DNA from: Gemmataceae bacterium
Lineage (GTDB): Bacteria > Planctomycetota > Planctomycetia > Gemmatales > Gemmataceae
Direction of reading: 5' to 3'
Assembly (NCBI GenBank): GCA_901538445.1
Contig: LR594585.1
Location: 757,226-821,225, forward strand
Length of the DNA: 64,000 nucleotides
The stretch's first letter is position 1. Each line of letters begins with the position of its first letter. Shown piece after piece: positions 32,604-41,573 of this stretch. The notes beneath the pieces are model-generated. The model saw only the letters and a list, made by a program, of their open reading frames with translations. It was not told the origin of the DNA and ran no database searches. Position numbers and translations under genes: made by a program.

Positions 32604-35240
32604 CTACCACCCGCTCAGGCAGCAGCCCGCCCCGGGGCCGCCGGCCAGCAGCGGGAGGATGCGGCGCTCGAACGGGAGCTTCAGGTAGTCGTCGCGGTTG
32701 TACACGACGCGGCCGGCCATGATCGTCTGCGTGACGTGCGTTGCGTGCTCGAACGGGTCGCCGTCGTACAGCACGAGATCGGCCACCTTGCCCTTCTCGA
32801 TGCTGCCGTGATCCTTGTCGATGCCGAGGAGTTTCGCGGCGTCGATCGTGACCGCCTTCAGCGCGAGTTCCGGGTCGAGCCCGCCGGCCCCGGCGGCCAT
32901 CGCGACCTCGTGCCGCAGCACCCGCACCTTCGGGACGTACCCCTCGAAGCTGGTGCCGATGGTGAACGGCACGCCCGCGGCCCGCAGCGCCTCCGCGTTG
33001 CCGGTGAACGTGTGCAGCGTTTCCATGCTGCCGCCGGCCCGCTGCATCGTCGGGTGAACCACGACCGTGACGCCGGCCGCCTTCAACTCGCCGGCCATGC
33101 GGTACGCCTCGGTGCCGAGCGCGATCACTGGCTTGAGCTTGAACTCGGCGGCGATGCGCAGCGCCGTCTGGATGTCGTCCTTCCGGTGCGCCGCGAAGTA
33201 CACCGGCACCTTCCCGTCGAGCGCCGCGGCGAGCGAATCGTGCTTCGCGTTCCGGGGCGCGTCCTTCTTCTTGCGGTACGCATCGGCTTCGGCGAACGCC
33301 TTGCGGACGAGCGCCGCGGTGCCCATGCGGGTGCCCGGCCCCTTGCCCCTGTACGCTTCCTTCGGCGACTCACCGAGGTTCACGAGCACCGCCGCGACCG
33401 GCTTGAGTGCGGCGGCCTCGACGGTCGCGCCGTCGGTGCGGAACACCCCCGATTGCCCGGCGATGATGTTCTGCCGGCCCGGCGTGGTGTGGACGACCGT
33501 GACGCCGTTGGCCTGGAGGAACTCGAGCAGCGGCTCGCGGGGGTTGAAGCCGTCGAACACCCGCAGGTCGGCCTGGTTCGGGTCGCTGAGTTCGTCCTGG
33601 TCCTGGTCGGCCGGGATGTTCCACGCGCCGGTGAGCCCGGCGACGCAGAACGGGTCGATGAGCCCCGGCGTGGCGTGCTTGGCTTTCGCGGTCGGGATGC
33701 TCTTCAACTCGACGTTCGACGCGAGCCCGACGTGCAGCACCTTCCCGTCCTTGACGACGACGACGCCCTTCTTGATCGCGGCCCCCGCCGCCGTGTGGAC
33801 CTCGTCGGCCAGCACCGCGGTGACGCCCTTTCCGGCGTCGGTGGTGCCGTCGAAGGTGCGGAATACGAGGTCTTCGGCGAACCGCCCGAGGGGCGGCGCG
33901 GCGGCCCGCTCCGGGAGCTTCTCGCCCGCCGCCAGCGCGAACCCGCCGTCGCGGTAGCCGCGGTCTGTCGCCTCGTCGAACACCTTCTTCCCGTCGATGA
34001 ACGTCTGCTTCACCCGTGTGTACGTCGAGAACGGCGGACCGCTCAGCACGACGAAGTCGGCGTCCTTCCCCTTCTCCAGTGAGCCGAGGCGGTGGTCGAG
34101 GTGCATTAACTTCGCGGGGGTGAGCGTCATCGCCTTCAGCGCGGCCGCCTCGGGAAGCCCGCCGCGGACCGCGATCGACCCGGTGTACAGGAAGAACCGC
34201 GACTCGGTGACGCTGTCGTCGGTGTTGATCGCGACCGCGACGCCGGCCTTCTCCAGCGCCGCGGCGTTCTCTTCGAGCAGGCCGATGGTCTCGGCCTTGC
34301 CGCCGGGGGAGTCGATGAGCGTGAGCGACGCCGGGACCTTCTTCTTCGCGAGCACGTCGGCGACGCGGTAGCCCTCGGTGGCGTGCTGCAGCACCAGCCC
34401 GAAGCCGAACTCCTCGGCGATGCGCACCGCGGTGAGGATGTCGTCGGCGCGATGGCAGTGGAAGTGGACCGTGCGCTTGCGCTCCAGCACCTCGACGAGC
34501 GGTTCCAGCGCCACGTCGCGATCGACCTTCGTGCCGGCGTCGAGCTTCGCCTTGTACTCCTTGGCCTTCTGGAACGTCTCGCGCTGGAGCGCCGCGACCT
34601 TCATCCGCGTGAACGGGGCCTGTTGCTTGTTCTTGCCGTACCCCTTGGGGTTCTCGCCGTTGGCCATCTTGAGCCCGCCGACGACCTCGGTGCCGTTCGG
34701 GAGCCGGCCGGTCACGCGCATCGCCTCGACCGACCCGCCGCGGAGCTTGGCGTACAGCGTCTCGCCGCCGATGACGTTCGCGGACCCGGGCATGATGTTG
34801 GCGGTGGTGACGCCGCCGGCGGTCGCCATGCGGATGCCGGGGTCGTCGGGGTTGATCGCATCGATGGCCCGCACGCCGGACTGCACCGGCCCGCTCATCT
34901 CGTTGCCGTCGGCGTTCCCGGGCACGTTCGGCCGGCTCCACAGGCCGATGTGCGAGTGCGTGTCCACCAGCCCCGGGATGACGACCGCCCCCTTCAGATC
35001 GACGCGCTCGTCCGCGTCACCCGCGAACTTGCCGCTGCCGACGGCCTCGATCTTCCCGCCCTTCACGAGCAGGAAGCCGTTCTCGACCGGCGTGTCGCCG
35101 GTGCCGGTGTGGACCGTGGCGTTGAAGTAGAGCGTCGCGCCCCCGGCCGCCTTTGCGGGCTGCGCCGCCGGGGTGGTGGGCGCCGCGGCGACGCCGAGCA
35201 CGAGTGACAGTGCGGTGACAATCGGAGCGAAACGAACCAT
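32604..35240 (-). CDS. secreted tandem amidohydrolase, second domain degenerate
   Basis: An 878-residue fusion of two imidazolonepropionase-like amidohydrolase domains behind a signal peptide (MVRFAPIVTALSLVLGVAAA). The first domain (to about 440) keeps the metal site: THSH with His95 and His97, HFHCHRADD, VLQHATEGYR and an aspartate in INTDDSVTE. The second (about 445-878) has the same fold order but has lost these residues: GLIDPFC for HxH, FAAHRKDD, IALGTEAYR without the histidine, and TIGTSFEG without the aspartate. So one active and one pseudo-active domain are predicted. The first may hydrolyse a cyclic amide or ester; the substrate is not known. ATG at 35240. Confidence 0.88.
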   Translation of the reverse strand: MVRFAPIVTALSLVLGVAAAPTTPAAQPAKAAGGATLYFNATVHTGTGDTPVENGFLLVKGGKIEAVGSGKFAGDADERVDLKGAVVIPGLVDTHSHIGLWSRPNVPGNADGNEMSGPVQSGVRAIDAINPDDPGIRMATAGGVTTANIMPGSANVIGGETLYAKLRGGSVEAMRVTGRLPNGTEVVGGLKMANGENPKGYGKNKQQAPFTRMKVAALQRETFQKAKEYKAKLDAGTKVDRDVALEPLVEVLERKRTVHFHCHRADDILTAVRIAEEFGFGLVLQHATEGYRVADVLAKKKVPASLTLIDSPGGKAETIGLLEENAAALEKAGVAVAINTDDSVTESRFFLYTGSIAVRGGLPEAAALKAMTLTPAKLMHLDHRLGSLEKGKDADFVVLSGPPFSTYTRVKQTFIDGKKVFDEATDRGYRDGGFALAAGEKLPERAAAPPLGRFAEDLVFRTFDGTTDAGKGVTAVLADEVHTAAGAAIKKGVVVVKDGKVLHVGLASNVELKSIPTAKAKHATPGLIDPFCVAGLTGAWNIPADQDQDELSDPNQADLRVFDGFNPREPLLEFLQANGVTVVHTTPGRQNIIAGQSGVFRTDGATVEAAALKPVAAVLVNLGESPKEAYRGKGPGTRMGTAALVRKAFAEADAYRKKKDAPRNAKHDSLAAALDGKVPVYFAAHRKDDIQTALRIAAEFKLKPVIALGTEAYRMAGELKAAGVTVVVHPTMQRAGGSMETLHTFTGNAEALRAAGVPFTIGTSFEGYVPKVRVLRHEVAMAAGAGGLDPELALKAVTIDAAKLLGIDKDHGSIEKGKVADLVLYDGDPFEHATHVTQTIMAGRVVYNRDDYLKLPFERRILPLLAGGPGAGCCLSGW

Positions 35241-35274
35241 GCTTACCTCGGCAGCGGAACGTCAGGGATAATCG

Positions 35275-35455
35275 GGAGAGGGAAGAGGAGTCGGGCACGG
35301 GCACGGGCTGGGGCACGGGCACGGAGGGAAGAGGGGGAAGACTTGGCCGGTCGGTGCGGTTGGGTTCGATCCGTGCCCGCGTGCGTGCCCGTGCCCGACT
35401 TGTCTTTCGTCCGCTGCCCGCTTCTTCCCGTCCTCCCGTCGCCCACCGTTCCCCG
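35275..35455. repeat. inverted repeat with GGGCAC core
   Basis: GAGTCGGGCACGGGCACGGG and, downstream, GTGCGTGCCCGTGCCCGACT pair; GGGAAGAGGGGGAAGA is matched by TCTTCCCGTCCTCCC-like sequence. Same core as 8345-8587 and 19014-19205. It occupies most of the 317-base divergent gap before the ACT gene. Confidence 0.8.
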
Positions 35456-35466
35456 AACGTACCCGG

Positions 35467-35496
35467 TTGCAAACCCTGTCGCCACAGGTATATCAT
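35467..35496 (+). promoter_or_regulatory. candidate sigma70-type promoter of the ACT-domain gene
   Basis: TTGCAA (35467-35472), 18 bases, TATCAT (35491-35496); alternatively TATATC at 35489 with a 16-base spacer. It lies 62 bases before the ATG and is the best -35/-10 pair in the window. Confidence 0.5.
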
Positions 35497-35557
35497 TCGC
35501 GTTGGCGAACTGTAACACGCGACACCGGGTTCGCGGCCCCACGTAGGAGGTACTCCG

Positions 35558-35989
35558 ATGAGCTTCAAGATGCAGCGCGTCCACGTCTACCACGCCGAGG
35601 TCGAGGACAAGCCGGGCGGCATCGCCGCCAAGCTGAAGCCGCTCGCCGAGGCCGGCGCGCACCTGGAGTACGTCTACAGCCAGCGGTCCGCGGGCAAGGC
35701 CGGCGTGGGCGACCTGTACGTCGCCCCGCTCAAGACCAGCGCCGAGATCGCGGCCGCCAGGTCGGCCGGGCTGCACGAGGTGAGCGAGCCGATCGTGATG
35801 CGGGTCGAGGGGGACGACAAGAGCGGCCTGGGCGGGCGGCTCACGCAGGCGTGGGAGATGGCCGGCATTAACCTGCACGGGCTCGTCATGTCGGTGATCG
35901 GCGGGCGGTTCGTCGGGTACGCCACGTTCGACAGCGTCGCCGACGCGAACAAGGCCGCCACGCTCCTCGCCGAACTCGGCACCGCGTGA
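35558..35989 (+). CDS. tandem ACT domain protein
   Basis: A 143-residue cytoplasmic protein with two ACT-type ligand-binding folds: residues about 6-70 (VHVYHAEVEDKPGGIAAKLK, AHLEYVYSQRSAGKAG) and 77-143 (EPIVMRVEGDDKSGLGGRLT, GINLHGLVMSVIGGRFVGYA). ACT domains normally bind amino acids and regulate an enzyme, but no catalytic domain is attached. TAGGAGG lies eight bases before the ATG and a good promoter is 62 bases upstream, so the gene is likely well expressed. The regulated partner is unknown. Confidence 0.87.
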   Translation: MSFKMQRVHVYHAEVEDKPGGIAAKLKPLAEAGAHLEYVYSQRSAGKAGVGDLYVAPLKTSAEIAAARSAGLHEVSEPIVMRVEGDDKSGLGGRLTQAWEMAGINLHGLVMSVIGGRFVGYATFDSVADANKAATLLAELGTA

Positions 35990-36011
35990 CCCGCCCGCGG
36001 GCGGCCGCCGC

Positions 36012-37859
36012 TCACTCGGGCGGCAGGTCGCCCAGCGCCCCGGACAGCTCGTGGACGAGGTAGCGGCCGTGGCCGCCGCCCGAGCGGAACACCGTCTTCT
36101 GGTTGAACGGGAACACCCGCCGGTGCCACGCCAGCAGTCCGGCGGGGAGCAGGTCGGTGGCGCTCACCGGCGGCCCGAGCCGCTCGGCGTCCTTCTCGGG
36201 GTCGCGGCCCAGGTTCGCCCACTTCAGGTCGCTCACCGCGTACCGCGCCGCCCCCTCGCGCTGGCCCAGCTCCCACATCACGCGGCCGTGCGCGTCCGGC
36301 CCGATCGAGATGGCCGTGTTCGTGTGCATGTACCGGATGCCGGGCTTCAGGTTCATGGTCAGGTACAGCGCGTGCGGCGAGTCGTGCCACGCGAGCAGTT
36401 CGCCGTCCCGCACCCCCTTCGAGCGCAGGAAGTCGGCCACCTCTTCGAGTTCGACCCACCCGGGCGACGCCTCGTGGTCCTGGATCCGCTTGATGCGGTC
36501 CCACAGCGCGTTCCGCTCGTGGTCGGTCAGGTCGGGCCGCCAGCACTCGGCCCAGCACCGCATCCGGTCCGGGTTGGCGAGCGGGTGCCGCACGAGGTAG
36601 CGCTCCTTGTCCGGGTCGTCGCCGGTGCCGAGGCCGTCGTGCCGCGCCACGGTCATGAGCCGCGCGTGCAGGTCCGGGTTCGCGTCGGCGGCGAGCCACG
36701 CGCTGCTGGTGAGCGCGAGCCACACGAGCACGACGAACGGCATCGACCACCGGTGCGCCGCCCACAGGCCGAACATGACGAGCGTCTCGGCCATGTGGAC
36801 GTACATGAAGCCGCGCTGGACGTAGAAGGACTGGAACGCCCACACGAACCACAGCGCCGCGACCGTGCCGCGGGTGAACCGCTCGGCCGGGCCGGCGGTG
36901 CGGTCCCAGAGCCACCACGGGAGCAACCGGCCGACCGGCCCGGGGCGCGTGCCGAGCGCGGCCGCCGACCCGACCCACGGCACCGCGTCGAGCACCGACA
37001 GCAGCGCGAGCGGGAGCGTCGGCACGAGCCACAGGCTCCACGGCGGGAACCAGTGCAGCTCCTGGTTCACGCGGTAGCCGCGCTCGCTGCGGCCGAGTTC
37101 CGCGTACTGCGGGGCCCACCACGTCACCACCTCCCAGAACTCGCCCCACGTCTCCGTGGCGACGAGCACCCCGACGCCGGCCGCGCCGATCACGGCCCCG
37201 CCCGCGACGTTCCCGAGCAGGTCGGCAGCGACCGCCCTCCACCGGACGGGCGCGTCGCCGGCGAGCCGCCACGCCGTCACCAGCCACACCGGGCCGGCGA
37301 TGAGCACGACGTGCGGCTTGATCCACACGGCGAGCGCCCACAGCACGCCTTCGAGGGCCGACCGCCAGAACCGCTCGCCGCCCGTGACCTCGCCGCCGCG
37401 CTTCAGCCGCAACAGAACGGCCCCGAGGACCGGCAGCGCCATCCAGGTGTCGCGCTGGCAGTGCGCCATCTCGACGGCGAACGGGTACAGCAGCGCGGCC
37501 CCGGCGACCGCCCACCAGCGGCTCGCGGGGGTCGCGCCGCCGCGCTTCGAGAGCCGGTCGATGAGGGCGACGACCGCGGTCACGACCGCGAGGTCGACGC
37601 ACCGCAGCCCGAACGCGCTGTACCCGATCACCGCCCGGATGCCCGCGAGGAGCCAGACGAACCCCGGCAGGTTGGTGTCGAACACGTCGCGGTAGTGGAC
37701 CCCGCCGGAGAGGACGTTGCGGGCCGCGAGGTCGTAGAGCGTCAGGTCGCACCACAGCGGCATCCGCAGGTAGAGCGGCAGGCCGGCGAGCAGGGCGACG
37801 GCGGTCACGGCCTGCGCGAGCCGGACCGAGCGCCACGGGCGGACCAGGGGTGGGGGCAT
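36012..37859 (-). CDS. GT-C fold (PMT/ArnT-like) membrane glycosyltransferase
   Basis: A 615-residue inner-membrane protein with about ten helices in the N-terminal 400 residues and a soluble C-terminal domain. The first extracytoplasmic loop CDLTLYDLAARNVLSGGVHY then RDVFDTNLPGFVW has the acidic and GxxxYxDxFDxxxP pattern of family-39-type glycosyltransferases, which use polyprenyl-phosphate sugars. The C-terminal part (GWVELEEVADFLRSKGVRDG; AISIGPDAHGRVMWELGQR) is as in uncharacterised planctomycete members. ATG at 37859, within a GGGGGCATG context. Acceptor and donor are unknown. It is divergent from the CNNM gene. Confidence 0.8.
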   Translation of the reverse strand: MPPPLVRPWRSVRLAQAVTAVALLAGLPLYLRMPLWCDLTLYDLAARNVLSGGVHYRDVFDTNLPGFVWLLAGIRAVIGYSAFGLRCVDLAVVTAVVALIDRLSKRGGATPASRWWAVAGAALLYPFAVEMAHCQRDTWMALPVLGAVLLRLKRGGEVTGGERFWRSALEGVLWALAVWIKPHVVLIAGPVWLVTAWRLAGDAPVRWRAVAADLLGNVAGGAVIGAAGVGVLVATETWGEFWEVVTWWAPQYAELGRSERGYRVNQELHWFPPWSLWLVPTLPLALLSVLDAVPWVGSAAALGTRPGPVGRLLPWWLWDRTAGPAERFTRGTVAALWFVWAFQSFYVQRGFMYVHMAETLVMFGLWAAHRWSMPFVVLVWLALTSSAWLAADANPDLHARLMTVARHDGLGTGDDPDKERYLVRHPLANPDRMRCWAECWRPDLTDHERNALWDRIKRIQDHEASPGWVELEEVADFLRSKGVRDGELLAWHDSPHALYLTMNLKPGIRYMHTNTAISIGPDAHGRVMWELGQREGAARYAVSDLKWANLGRDPEKDAERLGPPVSATDLLPAGLLAWHRRVFPFNQKTVFRSGGGHGRYLVHELSGALGDLPPE

Positions 37860-37959
37860 GTTCGACCGTAAGGGGACGGGGCCGTGCGGGTCAGGATACG
37901 ACCGCCGGGCGGCCGCGAGCACCGGGCCCGGGGGCGGAATGTGGGGCCGGGGGCATAGA

Positions 37960-39231
37960 ATGACGGGGTGTCGGTTCGTGCTCGCTCACCGGGGGGTGTC
38001 CTTGTCCGCGTGTCTCCTCGCTTGTTCGCTGGCCGGTCTCGCGCTCCTCGCGTCGGGCGACGGCCCGACGCCCCCGCCCGAGGGGGCGCTCCTGGGCGTC
38101 GGCCTCGCCGCGATCCCGGTCCTCATCGCGATCAACGGGTTCTTCGTGGCCGCGGAGTTCGCGCTGGTGTCGGTCCGCCGCACCCGGGTCGAGGAGCTGG
38201 TGAACCAGAACCGCCCCGGCGCGGCCGCGCTGCTCGCCGCCGTGGACGACATGAACCGGAGCGTCGCGGCGTGCCAGCTCGGCATCACCGTTGCGAGCCT
38301 GGCGCTGGGGTTCGTCAGCGAGCCGGCGATCCACCGGCTCATCCACCCGCTCGTCGTCGGGCTGCCCGAGGAGTGGGCGCGGGTGGTCTCGGTGCTGCTG
38401 ACGCTCAGCCTCATCACGTACATGCACGTCGTGTTCGGCGAGCAGATGCCGAAGCTGGCGGCGCTCCAGGAGCCCGAGAAAGTCGGCATCTGGGTCGCCC
38501 GGCCGGTGGCCCTCACGGCCCGGCTCACCGGCCCGCTGATCCAGCTCATGAACGGGTCGAGTTCCTGGCTCCTCCGCCGGTTCGGGTACGCCGGGACCGG
38601 CGAGGAGGGCGAGGTCCACACAGTCGACGAGCTGCGGCTGCTGGTCGAGGACAGCGAGGAGGCCGGCGAGATCGACGCCGACGCGGCCGACATGGTGCTC
38701 AACGTGTTCGGGCTCGCCGACAAGCGGGTCCGCGACTGCATGGTCCCCCGCGACAAGATGGCGGCGCTCGACGTGAACAGCCCGCCCGACAAGGTGATGG
38801 AGGTCGCCCGGCTCGGCGCGCACACCCGGCTCCCGGTGTACGACGGCACCCCCGACAAGATCGTCGGCATCGTCAACACCAAGGACCTGTTCTTCCTGTT
38901 CAGCACGTCGGGGGCGGTGATGCTCGAGGACGCGCTGTACCCGGCGACGTTCCTCGACCCGGACGAGCAGGTCGCCAACGCGTTCCGCCTGTTCCGCAAG
39001 TCGCACCGGCCGATGGCGCTGGTCCGCGACCCGCAGGGGGCGGTCCTCGGGCTCATCACCCTCGAGGACGTGCTGGAGGAGATCGTCGGCGACATCGAGG
39101 ACGAGCACGACGTGCCGGTCCCGAAGCTGAAGTTGGCCCGGCGGCGGCCCCCGCTGCCCGTGCCGCGGCCGAACGCGGCGTCCGGCGCGCACCGCCAGGC
39201 CGAGCCGCGGGAGAAGCCCAAGCCCCCGTGA
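37960..39231 (+). CDS. CNNM/CorC (HlyC) family transporter-like protein
   Basis: A 423-residue membrane protein. A leading hydrophobic segment (VSLSACLLACSLAGLALLAS) is followed by the DUF21/CNNM transmembrane domain (VLIAINGFFVAAEFALVSVR, AACQLGITVASLALGFVSE, THMHVVFGEQMPK-like region), then a pair of CBS domains (NVFGLADKRVRDCMVPRDKM; VGIVNTKDLFFLF; VLGLITLEDVLEEIVGDIED). The family includes Mg2+/Co2+ efflux proteins and was once called hemolysin. ATG at 37960 was chosen over a GTG at 37978; GGGCCGGGGG lies eight bases upstream. The C-terminal CorC-HlyC domain is absent; the end is Pro/Arg-rich. Confidence 0.88.
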   Translation: MTGCRFVLAHRGVSLSACLLACSLAGLALLASGDGPTPPPEGALLGVGLAAIPVLIAINGFFVAAEFALVSVRRTRVEELVNQNRPGAAALLAAVDDMNRSVAACQLGITVASLALGFVSEPAIHRLIHPLVVGLPEEWARVVSVLLTLSLITYMHVVFGEQMPKLAALQEPEKVGIWVARPVALTARLTGPLIQLMNGSSSWLLRRFGYAGTGEEGEVHTVDELRLLVEDSEEAGEIDADAADMVLNVFGLADKRVRDCMVPRDKMAALDVNSPPDKVMEVARLGAHTRLPVYDGTPDKIVGIVNTKDLFFLFSTSGAVMLEDALYPATFLDPDEQVANAFRLFRKSHRPMALVRDPQGAVLGLITLEDVLEEIVGDIEDEHDVPVPKLKLARRRPPLPVPRPNAASGAHRQAEPREKPKPP

Positions 39232-39249
39232 CGCGGGGCCGGACGCATC

Positions 39250-40515
39250 ATGCCCACCACGCTCGACGCGCTGCACCGGGCCGTCGTCGCCAGCCCCGAG
39301 GACCGCACGGTCCGGCTGGCCTACGCCGACGCGCTCGACGAGGCCGGCGACGCCGCGGCCGTGGCGCGGGCCGAGTTCATCCGCGCCCAGATCGCGGCGG
39401 AAGCCGTGCCGGCCGCGGACGCGACTCACCCGACCCGCCTCCGGGCACGCGCACTGTTCGAGGCGCACTGGCTGGAGTGGTGGCGGCCGGTCGCCGCGGC
39501 CGCGGGGCTCCCGGCCCCGCATGTCCCAAGTCGCCGGCTCCGCGACCGCATCGCCCGCCGGGTCCTGTCCGCGGTACAGGAGAACCCGCGGCCGGCGAAC
39601 TGGCCGTACACGCACTCCGCGGACGACACCACGATTCACTTCCCCGACTTTGGGGCGTCCGTGCGGTTCCGAGGAGGGTTCCCGGAGGAAGTGCGGTTCG
39701 ATGACACGGTCGCCCCCGGGAACGAACTCGAGTGGTACCACCACCTCGGCGACGCGATGCCGCTCGTTCGCCTCGCGTTCGCGCACATGATTACCCCGGC
39801 CCAGTGGGAGCGGATCGACGGCCCGCACCTCGCCAACCTGCGCGAGCTAACGTTCGACAACCTGCTGCCCGACACGACGATGCTGCTGGCCGGGTCGCAG
39901 CACCTCGCGGCGCTCCAGCGCCTTGCGGCCAACCCGCTCGCCACCACGCTCGAAGGCGGGAACGCCGACACGGTGCGGTTCCTCGTTCAGGTGCCCGTGT
40001 GGACCGAGCTCCGGTCGCTGCGGCTCACCGGGCGGCTCGGCCCGCCGGCCTTCCGCGACCTCGCCGAGCGCTGCACCCTGGAGCGGCTCGAAGAACTCGA
40101 CGTGCGGATCGGCACCCCGGGCGGCCCCGGCCCCGACATCGCGTCGCTTCAGGCGCTCAACGAGGTGATCCGCCTCGCCGTGCAGGCGTTCACCCACCTG
40201 GGAACCGAGCCGATCCCGTGGGCCGCGTTCGGCCCGGCGCTGGAGGCGCTCGCCGCGGCCCCGTGGGTGCGGAACTTGCGCCGTCTCTCGATCACCTCGG
40301 GTTCCCTCACCGGCCTGCTCGGCGTGCTGAGCAATCGGCTCTACGGCTCGACCGAGCGCGGCGCGGACCTGATCCCGGACGCCGCGGTTCTCGCGCTCGC
40401 GAACGCGGTCGACACCCCGGCGCTGGAGCGGCTGACGCTCCCCGGCCCGCTGCTCAGCCCGAGCGTCCGCGAAGACCTGACGACCCGCCTCGGCCCCCGC
40501 GTCGTGTTCGCGTAG
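39250..40515 (+). CDS. TIGR02996 domain leucine-rich-repeat-like protein
   Basis: A 421-residue protein. The N-terminal TIGR02996 motif is LYADALDEAGD-like: EDRTVRLAYADALDEAGDAA, then ARAEFIRAQIAAE, a planctomycete-specific repeat-companion domain. The rest is leucine-rich and repeat-like (LRELTFDNLLPD, LRSLRLTGRLGPPAFRDLAE, LEELDVRIG, LRRLSITSGSL, LERLTLPGPLLSPSVR), i.e. irregular LRRs. No signal peptide, so cytoplasmic. These proteins are expanded in Gemmata relatives, with unknown function. ATG at 39250, 18 bases after the CNNM stop and possibly in the same transcript. Confidence 0.85.
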   Translation: MPTTLDALHRAVVASPEDRTVRLAYADALDEAGDAAAVARAEFIRAQIAAEAVPAADATHPTRLRARALFEAHWLEWWRPVAAAAGLPAPHVPSRRLRDRIARRVLSAVQENPRPANWPYTHSADDTTIHFPDFGASVRFRGGFPEEVRFDDTVAPGNELEWYHHLGDAMPLVRLAFAHMITPAQWERIDGPHLANLRELTFDNLLPDTTMLLAGSQHLAALQRLAANPLATTLEGGNADTVRFLVQVPVWTELRSLRLTGRLGPPAFRDLAERCTLERLEELDVRIGTPGGPGPDIASLQALNEVIRLAVQAFTHLGTEPIPWAAFGPALEALAAAPWVRNLRRLSITSGSLTGLLGVLSNRLYGSTERGADLIPDAAVLALANAVDTPALERLTLPGPLLSPSVREDLTTRLGPRVVFA

Positions 40516-40522
40516 AGGGTGG

Positions 40523-40969
40523 ATGTCGATGGAACAGGTGACCGACGAGTACGTCCTGGCAGCATACGCCGATGGGTCCGACCTGCACGATGTCGCCCCG
40601 GCACTTCGCGAGGCATTCGGGCACTTCTTGGCGAGCGGATGGTCGGCCGGCACCCACGCTGTTCTGGTTGATAGCCAGTTTCCACCCGACCCGTCCTTCC
40701 CCGATTACCTCCCGCAATGGGATCTCGGCCTCAGCCTGGGACTGGATCAGGCCATCTCTTCACCGGAACGACTGGGCGAGGTCGACTCGCTCGTCAGCTT
40801 TCTTCGTGACTTGAGCCGGCGAACCGGTCGAGAGTTCGTGCTGTTCATGTGCTTCCGCAGTCACCCGGAACTGCAAGAACACTTGTGCTTTGTAGGGGAC
40901 AACGAGATCGATTTGGGTTGGTTGCGTGACGCGATCCTGCGCCTTGCCGCGCGAGCACGCGGCGCATGA
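40523..40969 (+). CDS. hypothetical protein
   Basis: A 148-residue soluble acidic protein beginning at ATG 40523 (a second ATG at 40529 is equally possible), seven bases after the TIGR02996 gene and likely co-transcribed. It contains HAVLVDSQFPPDPSFPDYLP, LGLSLGLDQAISSPER, LVSFLRDLSRRTGREFVLFM and LQEHLCFVGDNEIDLGWLRD. The pattern resembles small immunity-like proteins, but no family was identified. Lower GC and less biased codons than the neighbours suggest a more recent arrival. Confidence 0.7.
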   Translation: MSMEQVTDEYVLAAYADGSDLHDVAPALREAFGHFLASGWSAGTHAVLVDSQFPPDPSFPDYLPQWDLGLSLGLDQAISSPERLGEVDSLVSFLRDLSRRTGREFVLFMCFRSHPELQEHLCFVGDNEIDLGWLRDAILRLAARARGA

Positions 40970-40985
40970 TTCCCCGGCCCGGGGA

Positions 40986-41573
40986 TCATCTGCCCCGCTC
41001 CCAGCGGTCGTACAGTTCGAACAGCACCTCCCGCAAACTCCCGCGGTGGTGCCGCAGGCGGGCGGCGACGTCGAAGTCGTTCAGAACCCACTCGCCGTCC
41101 GCCGGGAGAAGGTCCGCGATCAGGGCGGTGGCGTGTGCGGCGGCGTTCGTGCGGTGCAGGTTCGGGAGGCCCACCGAGCGGTGCGCCGTCACCAGGAGCC
41201 CGGACCCGTGCAAGCGGCAGTGCCGCTTCACCCGGAACCGCGACAGCACGCCGAGTTGCTCGAACCCGTCGATCACCAGGAGCGTGCCCGGTTCGGGCGC
41301 GTCGAACAGGTCGGGCGGCAGCGTGCGGTGCGACGTGTCGAGGCGGACGTGTCGGACCTTCCAGCCGCTGAGTGCCGGGAGCAGCGACGCGAGCAGCGTG
41401 GACTTCCCGCTGCCGTGCGGGCCGACGATCTGGCCCCAGCCGTTCGTTGAGTCGAGCTTCGCGACGAGAGCCGCGAGACCGTCGGCCGCGGCGAACCGAA
41501 ACGGGATCGCGCCGGGCTGCGTGAACCGCGTCGAGAACGGGTTCACCCGCGGCGCACGCCCGACCCGGCTCAC
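40986..41573 (-). CDS. P-loop ATPase, last gene of arrestin-like operon
   Basis: A 195-residue NTPase. Walker A GPHGSGKST at about residues 49-57 (WGQIVGPHGSGKSTLLASLL). Walker B-like GTLLVIDGFEQLG at about 98. A sensor-like SGLLVTAHRSVGLP follows, then DFDVAARLRHHRGSLREVLF. It resembles small ABC/AAA-type ATPases but has no ABC signature. GTG at 41573 overlaps the preceding stop by four bases (GTGA), so it is translated with the two genes before it. The role is probably regulatory or assembly ATP hydrolysis for those proteins; that is inference. Confidence 0.8.
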   Translation of the reverse strand: MSRVGRAPRVNPFSTRFTQPGAIPFRFAAADGLAALVAKLDSTNGWGQIVGPHGSGKSTLLASLLPALSGWKVRHVRLDTSHRTLPPDLFDAPEPGTLLVIDGFEQLGVLSRFRVKRHCRLHGSGLLVTAHRSVGLPNLHRTNAAAHATALIADLLPADGEWVLNDFDVAARLRHHRGSLREVLFELYDRWERGR

